Assembly (NCBI GenBank): GCA_019843655.1
Contig: JACDQD010000008.1
Span: 12,682,442 to 12,746,441 of the forward strand
From: Lethocerus indicus
Taxonomy: Eukaryota > Arthropoda > Insecta > Hemiptera > Belostomatidae
Direction: 5' to 3'
Length of the DNA: 64,000 nucleotides
Part shown: positions 35,101-48,328 of the stretch, one piece after another
How positions within the stretch are numbered: the first letter of the stretch is position 1
How the letters are laid out: the number at the start of each line of letters is the position of its first letter
The notes under the pieces: model-generated
Seen by the model: the letters and a program-made list of their open reading frames with translations, nothing else
Databases searched by the model: none
Told to the model about the DNA's origin: nothing
Translations under genes and position numbers: made by a program

Positions 35101-37653
35101 TGAAACATTCCTACTCTATATATTACGTGTTAATAAATTAATTGCGAGTGATAATTTCGAAAATTTTACATAATTTTTATCATCGGATCATGTCAAATTT
35201 CGTAATTGGATTGTCCGAATTGGGAGACCCTTGAAATGACCATTCGAAATAGAGCTACCATTTCGTATAGCCTTCTCATAAGTTCTAATTAAAATTGATT
35301 TATTTATATTTTATATTATTTTAGCATTAAAACCCAGTAGTTTTGTATAGTAGAATTTAGTTCTCATCTCTTTATACCGAGGTTATTCATCGAGCAGTGC
35401 GCAGGAAATACTCTCAGTCTCCAACAAACTTTCATGTCCCCCGTCGCAGCTCCACTCATTTCAATTACATTTTGCTAATTAAACGCAATTAAAGTGTTCT
35501 CCCAAGTTGTGTGTGTGTTAGAATGGTGGAGCGGGGGGCCCCCGACCAGCGGCGTTACAATTCGGCGTACCGCAAATCGAATTTTCCGACCGCGACCGCA
35601 CAGGTCGGGGGTAAACTTTTGGGTTTGGGCCGGCAGGTTGGAGCCGCGAGCTAGCGACAACAGTCGGATTGGTCCCCGAGCTAATTACAGTCTAATGCGA
35701 CCACGCCCCCAAAGACCAGCTTTTAGTTAAAACAGTAGGAAACTTCTCGGAAATCCTTCCGTCCAATTTGTACCAGTGTCTGAGGAAAACGCGAAGGAAC
35801 CGAGCCAACAGTCTAAAATATGTCCAGTTATCTGTATTAACATTCCTAAGAGCTTTGGGAGAACCTTATTTTTCAGTGATTCGGTGATTATATATGCTTT
35901 CTCAATATAAAGTCACTGAAAGGCCTTGGGAAATTATCGATGCTTGAGCGGGGAAACAATAGCTTCGTGGAAAGCGGACGAATTTCGTATAAGAAGAAAG
36001 GGAACAAAAGCTGTCTTTTTGACGCTAATCCCGTCTTAAAACTTTCATCCGCTTAAAAAACAATAGCTATACAATACTAACTTAAGAATAGAAAAGAAAT
36101 CGATTTCTCGTCGAAGTTGAGGTTGGCGAATCTTGCAACTCAGTATATTCATACCCTAAGTCTTTGGCCTAATGTATACCTGTAAGGAGGGCTTGAAGTC
36201 ATGGGACACCACTTTTTCCATTTAACGCGGCACTCTTTACTGCAGAGTTCCAAACCGAGTTAATATTTCAGCGCGTTGCGGAACAGCCACAGTGCTTGTT
36301 TCATTTAATTTTCAGAGTTCACTTAGTAATTAACTCACAGTGTTTTAATATAAGACAAGAGGGTTTGACTGCTATGCCCGCCTTTCTGTAAACAGATGGC
36401 GGTGCTATCATCAGACTTTGATGTATTATAATAAGCTCAAGTAGTTAAGGAGCAGCTTGATAAGTCCCATCTTGTACATATCAGAAAGTTTGGTGCTTTA
36501 AACCGCTTAAACGGTTCTCGGGCGGCGGCTGAAATTAATCGCGCCCCTTCGGTTAATGACGCAAGGAAAACTCCTGAATTTTGTTGTTTCTTTCTGATTT
36601 ACTCCCGACCGAAACCACGAGCGATTCGTCAGACTCGTACTTAAAAATTCTTCTTCAGGGCACCTTCGAATTCCGGTATTGTCGGCTATTACCGGACTAC
36701 TGCGATACGCTACGCGTCATACCGGAAATCAAAGGCGCCAAGGGTATTAGACTCGTCATGTTTCACGAAAAATTAAAAATCAAAACAGGAAATTGAATTT
36801 TAAAATTAGCGATTTTAAAAAAACCTCTGAAAAATTGACCCAATTAATTGTGAGAATTAATTTAAAAATTAATTATGGCTGGTCTTTGACGAAGTTAGAT
36901 AGGAAATTGAGATATTTGTTGATTTGGATGTTTCAACGATTTTATAAGCGTCATTATTTAAACTAAATTCGTACAATTTATATTGAAAAGCCTATACCTA
37001 TTTACCAAAAAGGCGAGTGGATTCCAAACCCCCAACTAAAGCAACAATTAATTTGTCATTCATAGGATATACAGAACTGTCATAATACCGTGATGGCATG
37101 TAATATTACAAAAATGAAATCGCGTATATATTGCGAATCGGGTGTAGCTCGACCGGATAAATTAAATAATTAACTAAATTGGCCAGTAACGAATTTCAAT
37201 TAAAGAATGGGACGGTCTCCAGTCCTGAATGGGTTCCATCTTAAAACTGATAACTAAGTTAGGGACGGACTTAGTTCGCCTTGATTTCCCGCAAACTTCG
37301 AGCTCGGATGATTAATAAAGTGCTGATAGAAACTCTAAAAGTTGCCAGCCTAATTCAGGCCAACCCTGCCATCCCCCCAACCATCCCCAAGCCCTCGACG
37401 CCCCACGGGAAATTAACCAATAATGAGCCGTTATTATAATTGCGTTTAGTCCAATTTCAGACACCTGTACTGATTTCGCTGTATTGTCCTAAAAATTAAA
37501 CCTATCTCACAATATTTTACCAAGCAGGAAAGAGGATTTACGTAATGGTTTAAGGATGCCTTCAATGTATTCAGTTTTATGTTGCTTATTAAAACAAAAT
37601 CCAAAAAAAAAAACATTCGGTTCCTCGAACGACACGGAAAGTTAAAATGTGCA

Positions 37654-37696
37654 ACATATCTACAATATGTGATACATATCCAAGATACATATCTAA
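37654..37696. repeat. Short tandem repeat of GATACATATCNAA
   Basis: Two adjacent 13-base units at 37671-37683 and 37684-37696 differ at one base. A third ACATATC lies at 37654-37660. Simple local duplication is the likely origin. Confidence 0.5.
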
Positions 37697-37735
37697 AAAT
37701 ATATTTATATTTCTTCTTTCTTCTTATTTACATTT

Positions 37736-37826
37736 CTCGTGCACCCAACGAACTTTAGTTGAGTGCATCCCCGCGCCACACTCAGTGGGGCGCTAGCGTC
37801 GCGGTGCTCGTGCACTAACTTTAGTT
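37736..37826. repeat. Foldback element with repeated CTCGTGCAC and AACTTTAGTT and a GC-rich hairpin core
   Basis: CTCGTGCAC occurs at 37736-37744 and 37807-37815, each followed by AACTTTAGTT (37751-37760 and 37817-37826). Because AACTTTAGTT is nearly self-complementary, the outer parts also form an inverted repeat: 37751-37767 pairs with 37811-37826 at 14 positions with one bulge. Inside, GCGCC and GGCGC (37773-37793) form a hairpin with a CAC/GTG inner stem, followed by the palindrome CGCTAGCG (37791-37798). The GC-rich core sits in AT-rich DNA. It could be a small foldback transposon remnant or a regulatory array. Confidence 0.5.
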
Positions 37827-38500
37827 AAAAATATTTTCAATTTAAAGAAATTTTCATCCTACCGGGCCATTTCCTTTTTAAGTACCGTATCGGTGTTTAT
37901 TTTCGGATTATTTAACCAATTATTCGATATTCGGACTCTGAATTATGCAAAATTCAAGCCCAGAGACCCGTCAGGCGCATGGATGAAAAATCTAAATTAT
38001 TGATTTAATATAATTAAATATTCGTGTTTTGCAGAATAATTGTATTACCAATGGCAAAATTGCATTTTCATAATGACTAGGTCGATCTTTTTCCTATAAA
38101 TGCACGTTTTAGGATCCAAAAATTTTAGCTTTCCATTTATTATGATTTATTATGATAAATTTAATACGTTTACAGTTGAATATTTTCATTCTACAGAAGA
38201 AATAGCGCGATCTTTTCACTACATCTGGACATAAATTCGGTTACCCCAAAAAATCCTCAATAGTTTTTGAAATATAACAAAAATTTCGAAGCCCATTCCC
38301 GGACATTAAACGTTGACACGACATCCAATTAGACTATACATTTAACGTCACTTCCTAGGAGAAAAAACATTCTGGACACGTTATAGAGTTTTTCACGACA
38401 GTCCTCGACACTGCTGTAAACTAAATTAAAATTAATAAACCATTCTAGTGAAACTGACGGCTGGCCGAGGGCCAATTCGGAAGAGCAAAGAATTGGTATG

Positions 38501-38532
38501 AGATAGAGGGAGAGAGGAGAGAGATAGAGGAA
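38501..38532. repeat. Purine tract with AGAGATAGAGG-like direct repeat
   Basis: A run of G/A broken by two T residues, in which the unit GAGATAGAGG occurs twice at its ends. It is simple-sequence DNA. Confidence 0.8.
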
Positions 38533-40050
38533 TCTGCCCACTGGGATCTGGGACGTGGCGTTCTTATGTTCCGTAAATATACGTCCGATTTTTTTCCGGT
38601 TTCTTTCGCGGCCTAAGATGTTTCAATATCTGATGATGACCCGAATAAACGAGGGCCACATCAAAGGGGCGGGAGACGGATTTGAGAATAATCGGAAATT
38701 AGCCCTGAACGCGGCACAAGGCAGGGAAAATAGGACGCAGATTCGCTGTCCAATTTTTTGAACTCTGAGAAATAGCCGGAAATGGCCAATGCCTTTCTCA
38801 TTTCCCCCCTTCAGTACTAACAATGTGCCACGATTTGAATCGTCCACACTATAATAATAGCGACTACATCAGCGGCCCAGTGATTATTTTGGAGTTGAAC
38901 TCCTCTCATTCAATAATTCAAAATCTTCCTCAATTTGAAATTTCAATTTTGTTTCATACTTTTCAATTTCATTGAAGGAATACTCATAAACTGCAGTCTA
39001 CTTATTAGAATACAGGTTGTTTCTTCCCGAACCAATTAAATTGCTTCAAAAGGCCGCCACTCTCATTAATTTTAGTAATTGAAGGTAAATTTCGATGTCG
39101 TCGGCGATAGAGGTCCGGACCACTGCGTGCCGGAATATGTAAAGCTATTACTTATTCAATGTATACATGTTGTTTCATTCTCTCATTCAAAAACTAGACG
39201 GACGAAAAATTTTTAATAACCAATTGCAAACTTCCAAAAATTCATTGTTCATTTTTTAGCTATTTTTACCGTATTATTCAATGATATACTTTCATATTTA
39301 GTGAATTCAACCGATTCTCGTCCTATAATAATTACACGCAAAACAAACGGTTGTACTTATTGAAGGATGTGTTGCGAAGAAGCCCAAACTCGATTCAAAC
39401 TTTGATTCGCCCTGTGTCTAAACACGGGCTGTCTAAAATTGAATTACCCGAGTAAGGTTGAAGGCGCTTAATTAAGCGGTATTAATTTGAGAACATCCTT
39501 AGGCCGTGTACATCTGAGAATGCCGGGGATGCCGATGGCGTGTGATGAAGTAAGTCATCAATCAAGTGAATAGCTCCCGCTGCTTTTCCTCCACTACCAA
39601 TCGGCCGGCTAAATTTGATTAATGCCCGTTCGAGCAATTGGTTCCGGTAACTTCTTGCCTTTTGGAATCGGTAACTGGGAAATTTCTGTATTTTCTGACA
39701 GGTAATGACAAATGCGCAAAAAATTACAGTTGATTACAGATGCTTTGCACGTAAGAAGTGACATATTGATGACCTCAAAATGTGCAGGTTTTTCTATGCT
39801 ACTTTTTCTTTGGAATTATATGGCCGATTTACGTTCATACATAGTCAACCATCTAATTTATTGTTGTCTTATACCGCTGTACTATATTATTTCCTTCCTA
39901 TTTGCGTTGGTATTTAGTCGTAGGGAATAACCTACAACGCTGTCTATCATAAACAAGCTCATTTAATAAACGATCGATCGGAAGTATTATTCTGACCCGT
40001 TTAAAAATAATAAAATAGGACTGAAACGGAGGATGTTCCCCCGCCATCGG

Positions 40051-40082
40051 GATCACGGCATGGTAATGCCTCATCCGTGATC
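40051..40082. repeat. Composite hairpin GATCAC / GTGATC with inner GGCAT / ATGCC stem
   Basis: GATCACGG (40051-40058) is the exact complement of CCGTGATC (40075-40082). Inside, GGCAT (40057-40061) pairs with ATGCC (40066-40070) around GGTA. The two helices compete for the GG pair at 40057-40058. Confidence 0.4.
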
Positions 40083-41426
40083 TGTCCCTCAGCCCCGCCT
40101 CAATTTCAAGTATTGCCCAAACAGATGGCCGGGTTCAGGAATATTTCACTTGTGAAAAGCTGCCGACTCGCGAAGTTCAGTGGTCCACGTTTGCCGCCCC
40201 CACCCACACGCCGGCGGCGAGGGCGAATATAAATCAGTTCTGGGACGTTGACCGCCCGCCCAATATGTCAGACTCATCCGCTCCCGCCGCGTCACCCAGC
40301 TCCGGCACCAGCAAAAATAATAAAAACGACTATTTCTAATCTGCCGGAATGTTGAGCGGTTTAAAATTTCAAGGGGGGCGCGTTTTCGCCCCTCGAGGAT
40401 AATGAATTTAATCGGCGCTCCACGAGGGGGTGTGGGCACGCTTTGGTTTTCCGCGAAAGTGTGACCGCAGTATTTGCCGCTGGCTCGCGCCAGTGGTTTT
40501 CACTGGAACTATGTACTCGCCGGATTACTCAAACTAGACGCTAATAAGGTCCGCTTCGGTTGAAAATATAATTTCCGAGTCTAATAAAAAACAACAGTAT
40601 TCTAATACAAAAATAACCACATTCCTTATACCAATTATGCGAATAATATAAAATAATATGACTAAACTAAAACTGGGGGGAGGGTAGAAGTGGAATTGCC
40701 TGTTTGCCAATCGGTAGAAACTGCTAGGCCTATCCTAATCCTCAATGTTCTCAATACCAAATATTACGGGGAGATTGTTCATTACTTAATATTTTTAAGG
40801 AGTTCAAGTAAATAAATAAATTACATATCGGGTACTTCCCGACAGGAGATCTAAACGAAGGGTCGCATAAAAGTATCTTTAGATTTATATTTCGATAAGC
40901 TAATGGGGGAGTTGAGAGCTCGGATTCGACGAAGTGACAAGACTGGCACATAGGGTAAAGAAACATTCAATTTAATTAAAAAGGAGGGTGGTTTCAGCGG
41001 AGTAATTTGAGACCGCTCCCCCCATTTATCTAACCCTCATCCCCTGTTCGTCTTCCTTATATCTCTCTATTTCTCTTTCCCTTTAAACTTTGCTTCCATT
41101 TGCGAAATTCCCCGGTAAATCAAGGTGAAAGAATAAAAATAATTGACGCGAGTTATTCATCAACAATTTATATGTTCTGGTACACGAATATACCAGGTGG
41201 TTAATGCGGGCTTTTAATTTAAACTTGGAAACTGGCGGGAATTGAATTTTTCTGTTCTTCGGCACAAAATTCGGATCTCCGCCTTCAAATCTCTCTTGGG
41301 CGCCGAAATTCCTAGTTTTTCCCTATTCCCTTTGCTCCTGTCCTCCTGTCCTTTCGGCAATGCGTCCGCTTTAAAGCTGGGCGGATTCCCAGAGGGCGGC
41401 TCCAGATGTCCCTGCGTCCCTCCCTC

Positions 41427-41430
<4 letters not shown>

Positions 41431-41472
<42 letters not shown>
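41431..41472. repeat. (TC)21 microsatellite
   Basis: Twenty-one TC dinucleotides within a longer pyrimidine-rich stretch. This equals GA on the minus strand, so it is the same class as the 13.7 kb repeat in opposite orientation. Frames through it give Ser-Leu or Arg-Glu repeats and are not genes. Confidence 0.97.
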
Positions 41473-41474
<2 letters not shown>

Positions 41475-44400
41475 TTCTATTCCCAGTCGCAGCCACGTCA
41501 GGGACGCAACTCCTCAGCCTAAGCTCGTTTTTTCTTCTCTCGCCGCTCACTTCCCCTGGAGACGGCTGCGATGAAGACACCGCAAAAGGACAAATGACGA
41601 AGGGGATAATTGAAATGTGGAACGAGCACAACGTAATCAACTTCCCGTTTGCTAAATTTTTGTAAAAATTACTTTAATTTTTCATTAGTGGCCAACAAAT
41701 GTTCATTTTTATGCATTTTCGTCACAATAAGGGCGAATGTAGTGATAGAAAATTTTTGTGATATCTGCAAAATGCTATTGTTAGAAATCGTAGTATATTC
41801 GGCAACTTTAAAAGTGTATTACTTGATATTTGATAAGCATTCTTGAATTAGCACAGACATGAAATAGGTTGGTAATAAAAATTCTTAGTTTTTAAGCGAG
41901 TAACACGAGCGATCAATGTGCACAGCAGTGTGCCCTATATTTGCGACTCGCCTGCAAAAATTTCAATGCACGTAATCCGCCCAACCAGGGCGAGCCTTTA
42001 GCGTCACCGAGCGTGATACCGCGACCCCGATTAAACGATAGAATGAATTTTGTATTCATATTTTCAATCCAATAATTGGGCTTTCTGATAGAAAAGCCGC
42101 TGGATTAGAAAGGTGCACAAGAAATCATTACTCTATACACGTCATTAGTGGCGGCTAACGCGTCCCCAGAGGAGCCCCTGTTACGTTTTTGCCCCCTGTT
42201 TTTGTTCCCGGTTTGTTAAATATATTTAAATAATTTAAGGGATCTACATATTTATGAGTAATATTCAGCGAGTGAAAAACCCACTTCCGAGGTGATAAAT
42301 TATTCAGGCGGCGGCGAAATAATGTTACAATTTACACTTTATTGGGGGAATGAATTATCTCCGCTGTAGGTTTATTTTTTCTTGTTTATATAAAATAACA
42401 AATATAAATACCCAACTGATTTATATGTATAGAAAATGTTGATAAGATAATAAAGGCCCTGCAAATATTGAAGAAAATGACCGTCAGTTTTATCTCACAG
42501 GCAAGATCTTTAAATACTATTTTAAGTAAACTATAATGTTATTTCTTAGGATCATTTTTTGCATTCTTTATTCGTTGATTAATCTTTCAATAATTTTTAC
42601 ACAGTATTATGCATTTTGAAATTAGGACTTCTGCATAACTTCAATAACGTGAAGGCGTGGAACGCCGGTGCAGGTAACTGTTTAAAAATGTCCGCAAGCC
42701 ATCCAATTAGCGTCCCGCAACCACAACAAATATTTTTAAACTCGATTAGATTCCACTGGGGTGATCCCTCACAACTTACCGCTCTGTACCTGTTGCACGG
42801 GCCATTCAGTTCTGTTTTAAATTAGAATGCGAAACTGTGATATAAAGAATAACGCTCGACTTAATTTCAGGTTTATTTTCATTTTTCCTTTTTGGCCAAA
42901 TTTCGCTATCAACATGAATACATGCTGTTTCGCGAAAACATTCAAAACTTAAAAATATTATGGAGGCGCCAAGAGAATACAACAAATTAGAATTTTTAAT
43001 TATATTATGAGAATCATTATAATAACGGAATTAAGGTAAAGAACTTTTACCATAATATTTATTGATATTTTAAATATTATTAGCATTTATAAAATTATAA
43101 GTATGCGATTGCTCTTCGATTCACTATTCTCACCATTCCCCCGTATTTACGAAGGCACGGCGCAAGCGATACTAACCATCGACACCGTTATGTCATAACG
43201 GTTTGGCATCTGCCCCGTGACAATCCTCAATATTTTGTTGGTATAGAACGTATCGCTCAGAGAATTCACAGGGGCGGTTATCTTTCCCAGCGAACAAGTT
43301 GATTAGGATTTTTCCTCTTCGAGATTTGTCCTAGCGCGACAGAGATTCGCGGGGAGAAAATAACGGCAAGAACGAACCCACGATGAGACGGAAGAATTAA
43401 TTCGAAATTTAAGGTTAAAAACGTCAAGGAATCGTTTCATTATTTTGTCTAGATAATTCATCGCCGCAGTACTAAGGTATTCCACAAACAGAATGCTCAT
43501 GAGCACTGGTTCAAGCTCACGGCCAGTTAAATGAAAATAGAAAATCCCATTTTTTAGAATTAATTTAAGTAAATGTATAATTCCCACTATGGTTCCTCTA
43601 TAATAATAATTGATTTCTTTAATCGCAGAAATAAATAATATCTCGGCCCTCGCAGAACTGGAGATTAATAAAATATGAGAAACATCCGGGGAAGAGGAGG
43701 AGGAGAAGGAACACTTGTAATAAAACGGGCGGTTGTTGACTGCCGTTTAATTTTCAAGAGGATGGTCGGGTGAGGAGTGAGCCCCGAGGCACCTGTCTTA
43801 ATAGCGGCAGGCGCAATCCATCACTGCGCCGCCCAGCGCTAGCCCGCCCGGCCCCGGCCCCAGCCCCGGCCTCGGCCCATCTCTGATTAACTCCCCCCAG
43901 CCCCGTCGTTAACTCCGGCTTTCTTGCCCGGGCCTCACTTTCCCTCTCTCAGCCACAAAAAACCCCTTCGGCCCTCGGCCGAGTGCGCCTGCGTATAATT
44001 GCGGGCCCGTGGACACATTTCGGCGCCGGAAGCCTCCGCCCCCACCACCCGGGGGCCGGCTCCTTGACGGCGTTCCCGATAAAATTATCCTTCGCCGACA
44101 GTTTTTCCAAGCCGGGAGTGCGAAGGAGGTCCTCACTCTTCCTCAGAGTGGCACCATCATATATTAGGCTACCTGATTCGTTTTCGGGGGAATTTCTTAT
44201 GCCCGAATAAATAGTTGTCATTATATATTTCATTCGAATTAAATTCGGTTAAACTCTATTCAGTCCCATTAATACCTGTTAGTTTGTTAGTTCTAATGAC
44301 TCACTCGATATAATCTTGATATCCCAGTATTACATTATTTTTCAAATTATTCCAAGAATAAAAATCCAAAAGTGTATACATTTCTTTTATCATACAGGGA

Positions 44401-44863
44401 TGGGGAGGGCAATATTCTGATTTATAATTGTATACTATTACAATGGTATCTGAGTCATTTAATATAGGAATCAACCTTTATTTTTAAGCTGGTTTTGAGA
44501 CTTCAAATAAGTGAGACGGAAGGAAGAAGCAACATGTTCTAAGCAGCGTTCGCCGAACTCTATCGTAATGAGGAAAACGTCTGTAACAAACCGGTGATTA
44601 ACTTGGCGGAAGAGGACTCAGTGTCCCGTCTGTAAAACTTAGGTCTCGATTCTCGCTCCAACTTAGTAACGGTTTCGTTACTTATTATAGTCCTTATTTG
44701 ACTTTTCAGCTTTGTTGACGTCCCACCAACCGAACAAAGGGAGCAGATTTCCCGGAACCAGTGACTGTTATTACCTTTCATTCCTTTTACTTCTAATTCT
44801 TGTATCCAGGAACCATAGAATCACCAGCATACCTTGTTTGCGTTTAGAATATAATGATCATGG

Positions 44864-44915
44864 ATTTCACAGTTAGAGTATACTGAGAAATAGTATACTG
44901 AATTTCACATACTAT
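44864..44915. repeat. Nested direct repeats of ATTTCACA and AGTATACTGA
   Basis: ATTTCACA is at 44864-44871 and 44902-44909, enclosing two copies of AGTATACTGA at 44877-44886 and 44892-44901, 15 bases apart. ATAGTAT (44890-44896) also pairs with ATACTAT (44909-44915). The symmetric layout looks like a binding-site array, but the bound factor is unknown. Confidence 0.35.
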
Positions 44916-47900
44916 ATTACATAGGTAAAAATGACCAATAGCAGTTTTTTATTACCAAAAAAAGGTATATAAATGTGTATACAACCCAGTGTGTTCAAAT
45001 ACCAATTACAGTAAAAGAAGTAACACTAATTTCGCTGCCGTAAAACTAGCTTCAACGTGAATACAAATTGAATGAATGAAAATTCTCGAAGATGCTTAAG
45101 GTCATAAATATGATTCGGTTGTCGACAGTGTCGTAATGCAATTATTGACAAACCTAACAGGCATTAAGGGGACTGAAGGGAATGGAGTTTAACCGAGTTT
45201 CAGGGATCGAATATATAATGGCGATGTTGATGATGATGAATCGCATCAATAAATTGTTGGTTCCCATGAATAATTCAGAAGTGGCCAGCCCCTGGGTAGG
45301 TGCCGGTTAATGTGTCCACGGCGTCCATTTAGGCCAAACAAGAAATGATGGTGAGTATTGCTGGTTAGCCGTCTCTCCCTGCCCCGTCTCAAAGCCTAAT
45401 TCGACAAACTTAACTGGCGTCGTAAACGTTATTTAAGATTTCTTCAAAAGTAAAGTTCAGTCTTAATCTACCTAGATTGCAACCAAGAAATAGCTGAATT
45501 ATTTGAAATGTTGTTATTTAAAATATATTGCTTAAATACGTGTTTAGCGCATAAATTATTAGAAAGAATCATTAACTGATTGACTCTCTCTGTCAATAAA
45601 TTTCGGTTGCAATTTACAATAATACGCTATGGTATTTCTGTCTTAATTAAAGAAAAGGTTAACTAGTATAAGAAATCTGGAGGTGCCAGATGGAAAAAGA
45701 AAATAGAGTGACACAGTGTTTACTCTGGGGGAGGCGATCAATCACCCGTATTTATTGATACCCTCAATAATCAATTTGGCGATTTTAAACGGTCTTCAAA
45801 CAACCTATGATCGAAAGGGCGGCTAAATTAAACTGAGCTGCCGATCTAGCTCCCAAAGGGTGAAGAAAAAAAAACGAAACCGACGTCAAGGGCCAGCGTT
45901 GGCCGGCTCCATCCATCAGGGCGGAGGCGGGCGGAGGGGCTTAATTAAAAACCCAGTTCGGAAAATGCGGATCGATTTCAACCACCAGTCCCTAAAACGG
46001 GGACAAAGGTATCGCGAGTTTTTCCCCCAGCGGTATTCCGCAGGCCATATAACCCTCCTCAGCCCTAAACCGACAAACCTGGTCCCAACCCTGTAATTAT
46101 CATTTATATATTATACGATGCATATTCGGAAAATAACAAGAATAACATATCTATATCGGACCCAAGTCGTGAAAACCAAGCGCGGAAATATACCGAGTCA
46201 TCCTTTAGGCAGTAATAAAATGTTTGACCGGAGGTCGATCGTACGCCGAGAATGCGGTACTTTGAATTCTTACGACTCTTCGAACTTCGTCCTCCTCGTC
46301 GTATCTGGAACGATTTTTACATTCGAAATTAATGGACAATAGAGGATGAAGCTGCTTGTATTTCTGCCAGCATTTGCTTGGACCCGTTCCGTTTCGCCGG
46401 ACGGTAGACACCGATGCGAGTCCAACGTCAACATGACTCAACTCTGATACCATTTACCAGTATAGAAACTGTGTCACGACTGAACAACAGCCCACTCTGC
46501 AATTCCTACCCGTCCGCGTGATCCAAAAATAATCCGACAGAATTCAAAATCTTAATTTTTCTACATTGATGCTACCGGAAATACAAAAAAAATTCAACGA
46601 GCCTTACGCTAATTCAATTACGCGGTATAAAAATTCAATAAGCAATGTTTATTGATAAGCGTTACACATATTGAAAAAGGGTATCGAGTTGGGGGCCGCG
46701 GTTTTGACATTACGCCCAATTTCTTCCGCCGGAAAAACATAAATTGAGTTTAGGGCAAGTTGCCTCTCGGTTTCTTCCAGGGCCACTTTGCCGCCCCGTA
46801 GGGAGATGGGGAGGCCGTGTGATGGCGTGTGATTTGTTTACCGTCAACGTATATCGACTTGTATTGAAATGAGGCGGCCAGGAATGGCGGAAGAGATGAA
46901 ATTCTATACCGGGCTATAGCCCCCTCGCTTCGCCATTTAGAATATTCCGACCGCCAAGAAAAGGAAAAAACCCTATTGCCGACAGCGGCCGTAAATCAGT
47001 TTTATAGTTCCACCGGAATTTTATCGCCCCTCCCACTAATGTTTCGCCCGATCAAAATTGAAAACAGAGATTGTTTCGCCTTGCAGTTGACCTACTGCGC
47101 GATTGAATGGTGAAACGAATCTAAGAAATAACGTAAACCTAGTGGATGGAACATTGCGTGAACAACGCACTCTATCACGGCCTAGTGTAAATGACGAAGA
47201 GTCAGAGAACGCAGACAAGAGATGAATCTTGAACAATTTGTTATATTAGTGTATATATATGACCCATGCAACAATATTGAGACCTCATATTTGCGCTAAA
47301 ATTTACATACCTTCAGAAGATCAAACTAACAGAAGTATCGCTTTCAAAATTATGTAACAATAAAATCTGAAATACATATATTTTATTTTAATTAACCAAT
47401 CGTATGTATCAGGAATGTAAATATTTGTATGACTTATAGGTCGCCATTGTACCTCCTTTTCGTGGGCAAAAATTAATGAAATGTTCGGCTCGATCGTTGG
47501 CTGCTTAAAATACGGACCGTGCCCGACCTGAAAGTGGATAAGGTGGACGGGTATTTTAGTTGTTTTTACGGCGGGCATAAAGTAGATAATCCCGTCCCTG
47601 TAAATTAGGCGATCCTTAGGTGGCAAAATAAACATCGATTGGTCCGCCTATCGATATAGTAAACTTAGAGAAGGGGAAAATGGACACGTCTGGTCAGGCG
47701 GAAATTATCTGGAAGGCTTCGCTACGGGGGTCGAGTTAAAGGTCATCCCCTATTAAGCCAAATTTGCCGGCTCCTCCCTGACCTTCCACATCAGCCGCAT
47801 TCATTCAAAATTCATACCGGCCGTACCAGGTTTAAAGAGTGGGGAAATTATGGAATAGAGGCAACCTTTCATAAATCCTTTATTCATGAAGACGATGTGA

Positions 47901-48296
47901 GTAAAGCATTAATGATGCCTGGAAGCATAGGAGCGGTATTAATCATGTGTCAAGGGAGATTTATAATATTATGTAAGTAATATAAATTAAGCATGTAATT
48001 TTCGTCAACATTCCCTTTTTATTTATGTTTCTGAAACATGAAATGTATTGGATGCGGACTAACCAAACGACTTTGCGTTCTTTTATGTACCTATGTGTAT
48101 GACAACATATTTACCTTTACAACTAGGATGATCTATCGCAATGAGATACCAAATAAACTATTTCCAGTATATAAGGATTTTTGAGAGGTTTCTCTTCATA
48201 AATTAATCGCGAAAATATTTAAGCAAATTAAAACGTCGTCTAAATCTGTATCGTGAAAATTAATTGGCCGAGAGGGCTCTATTTGGACGCCGTCAG

Positions 48297-48328
48297 TGAC
48301 TCAGAGTCACTTCGGCTGAGTTGACTCA
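48297..48328. promoter_or_regulatory. Cluster of AP-1/CNC-Maf-like TGACTCA sites
   Basis: TGACTCA is exact at 48297-48303 and 48322-48328. Between them GAGTCAC gives a close third site on the other strand. CTGAGT and ACTCAG around 48316-48329 form an inverted pair separated by two bases, similar to Maf recognition elements. AP-1, CNC and Maf bZIP proteins are conserved in animals, so a stress-response or developmental enhancer is conceivable. This is motif evidence only. Confidence 0.4.

Larger units (their letters stand above)
28480..41430. other. Non-coding stretch downstream of the membrane-protein exon
   Basis: It begins with the presumed 3' untranslated region, then the GC-rich TGTAG block. 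The remainder is AT-rich with patches at about 32.04-32.35, 35.5-35.7 and 40.15-40.44 kb. The 130-codon frame at 32.04-32.43 kb is shadowed by another frame on the same strand and shows no domain. No further gene is supported. Confidence 0.65.
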
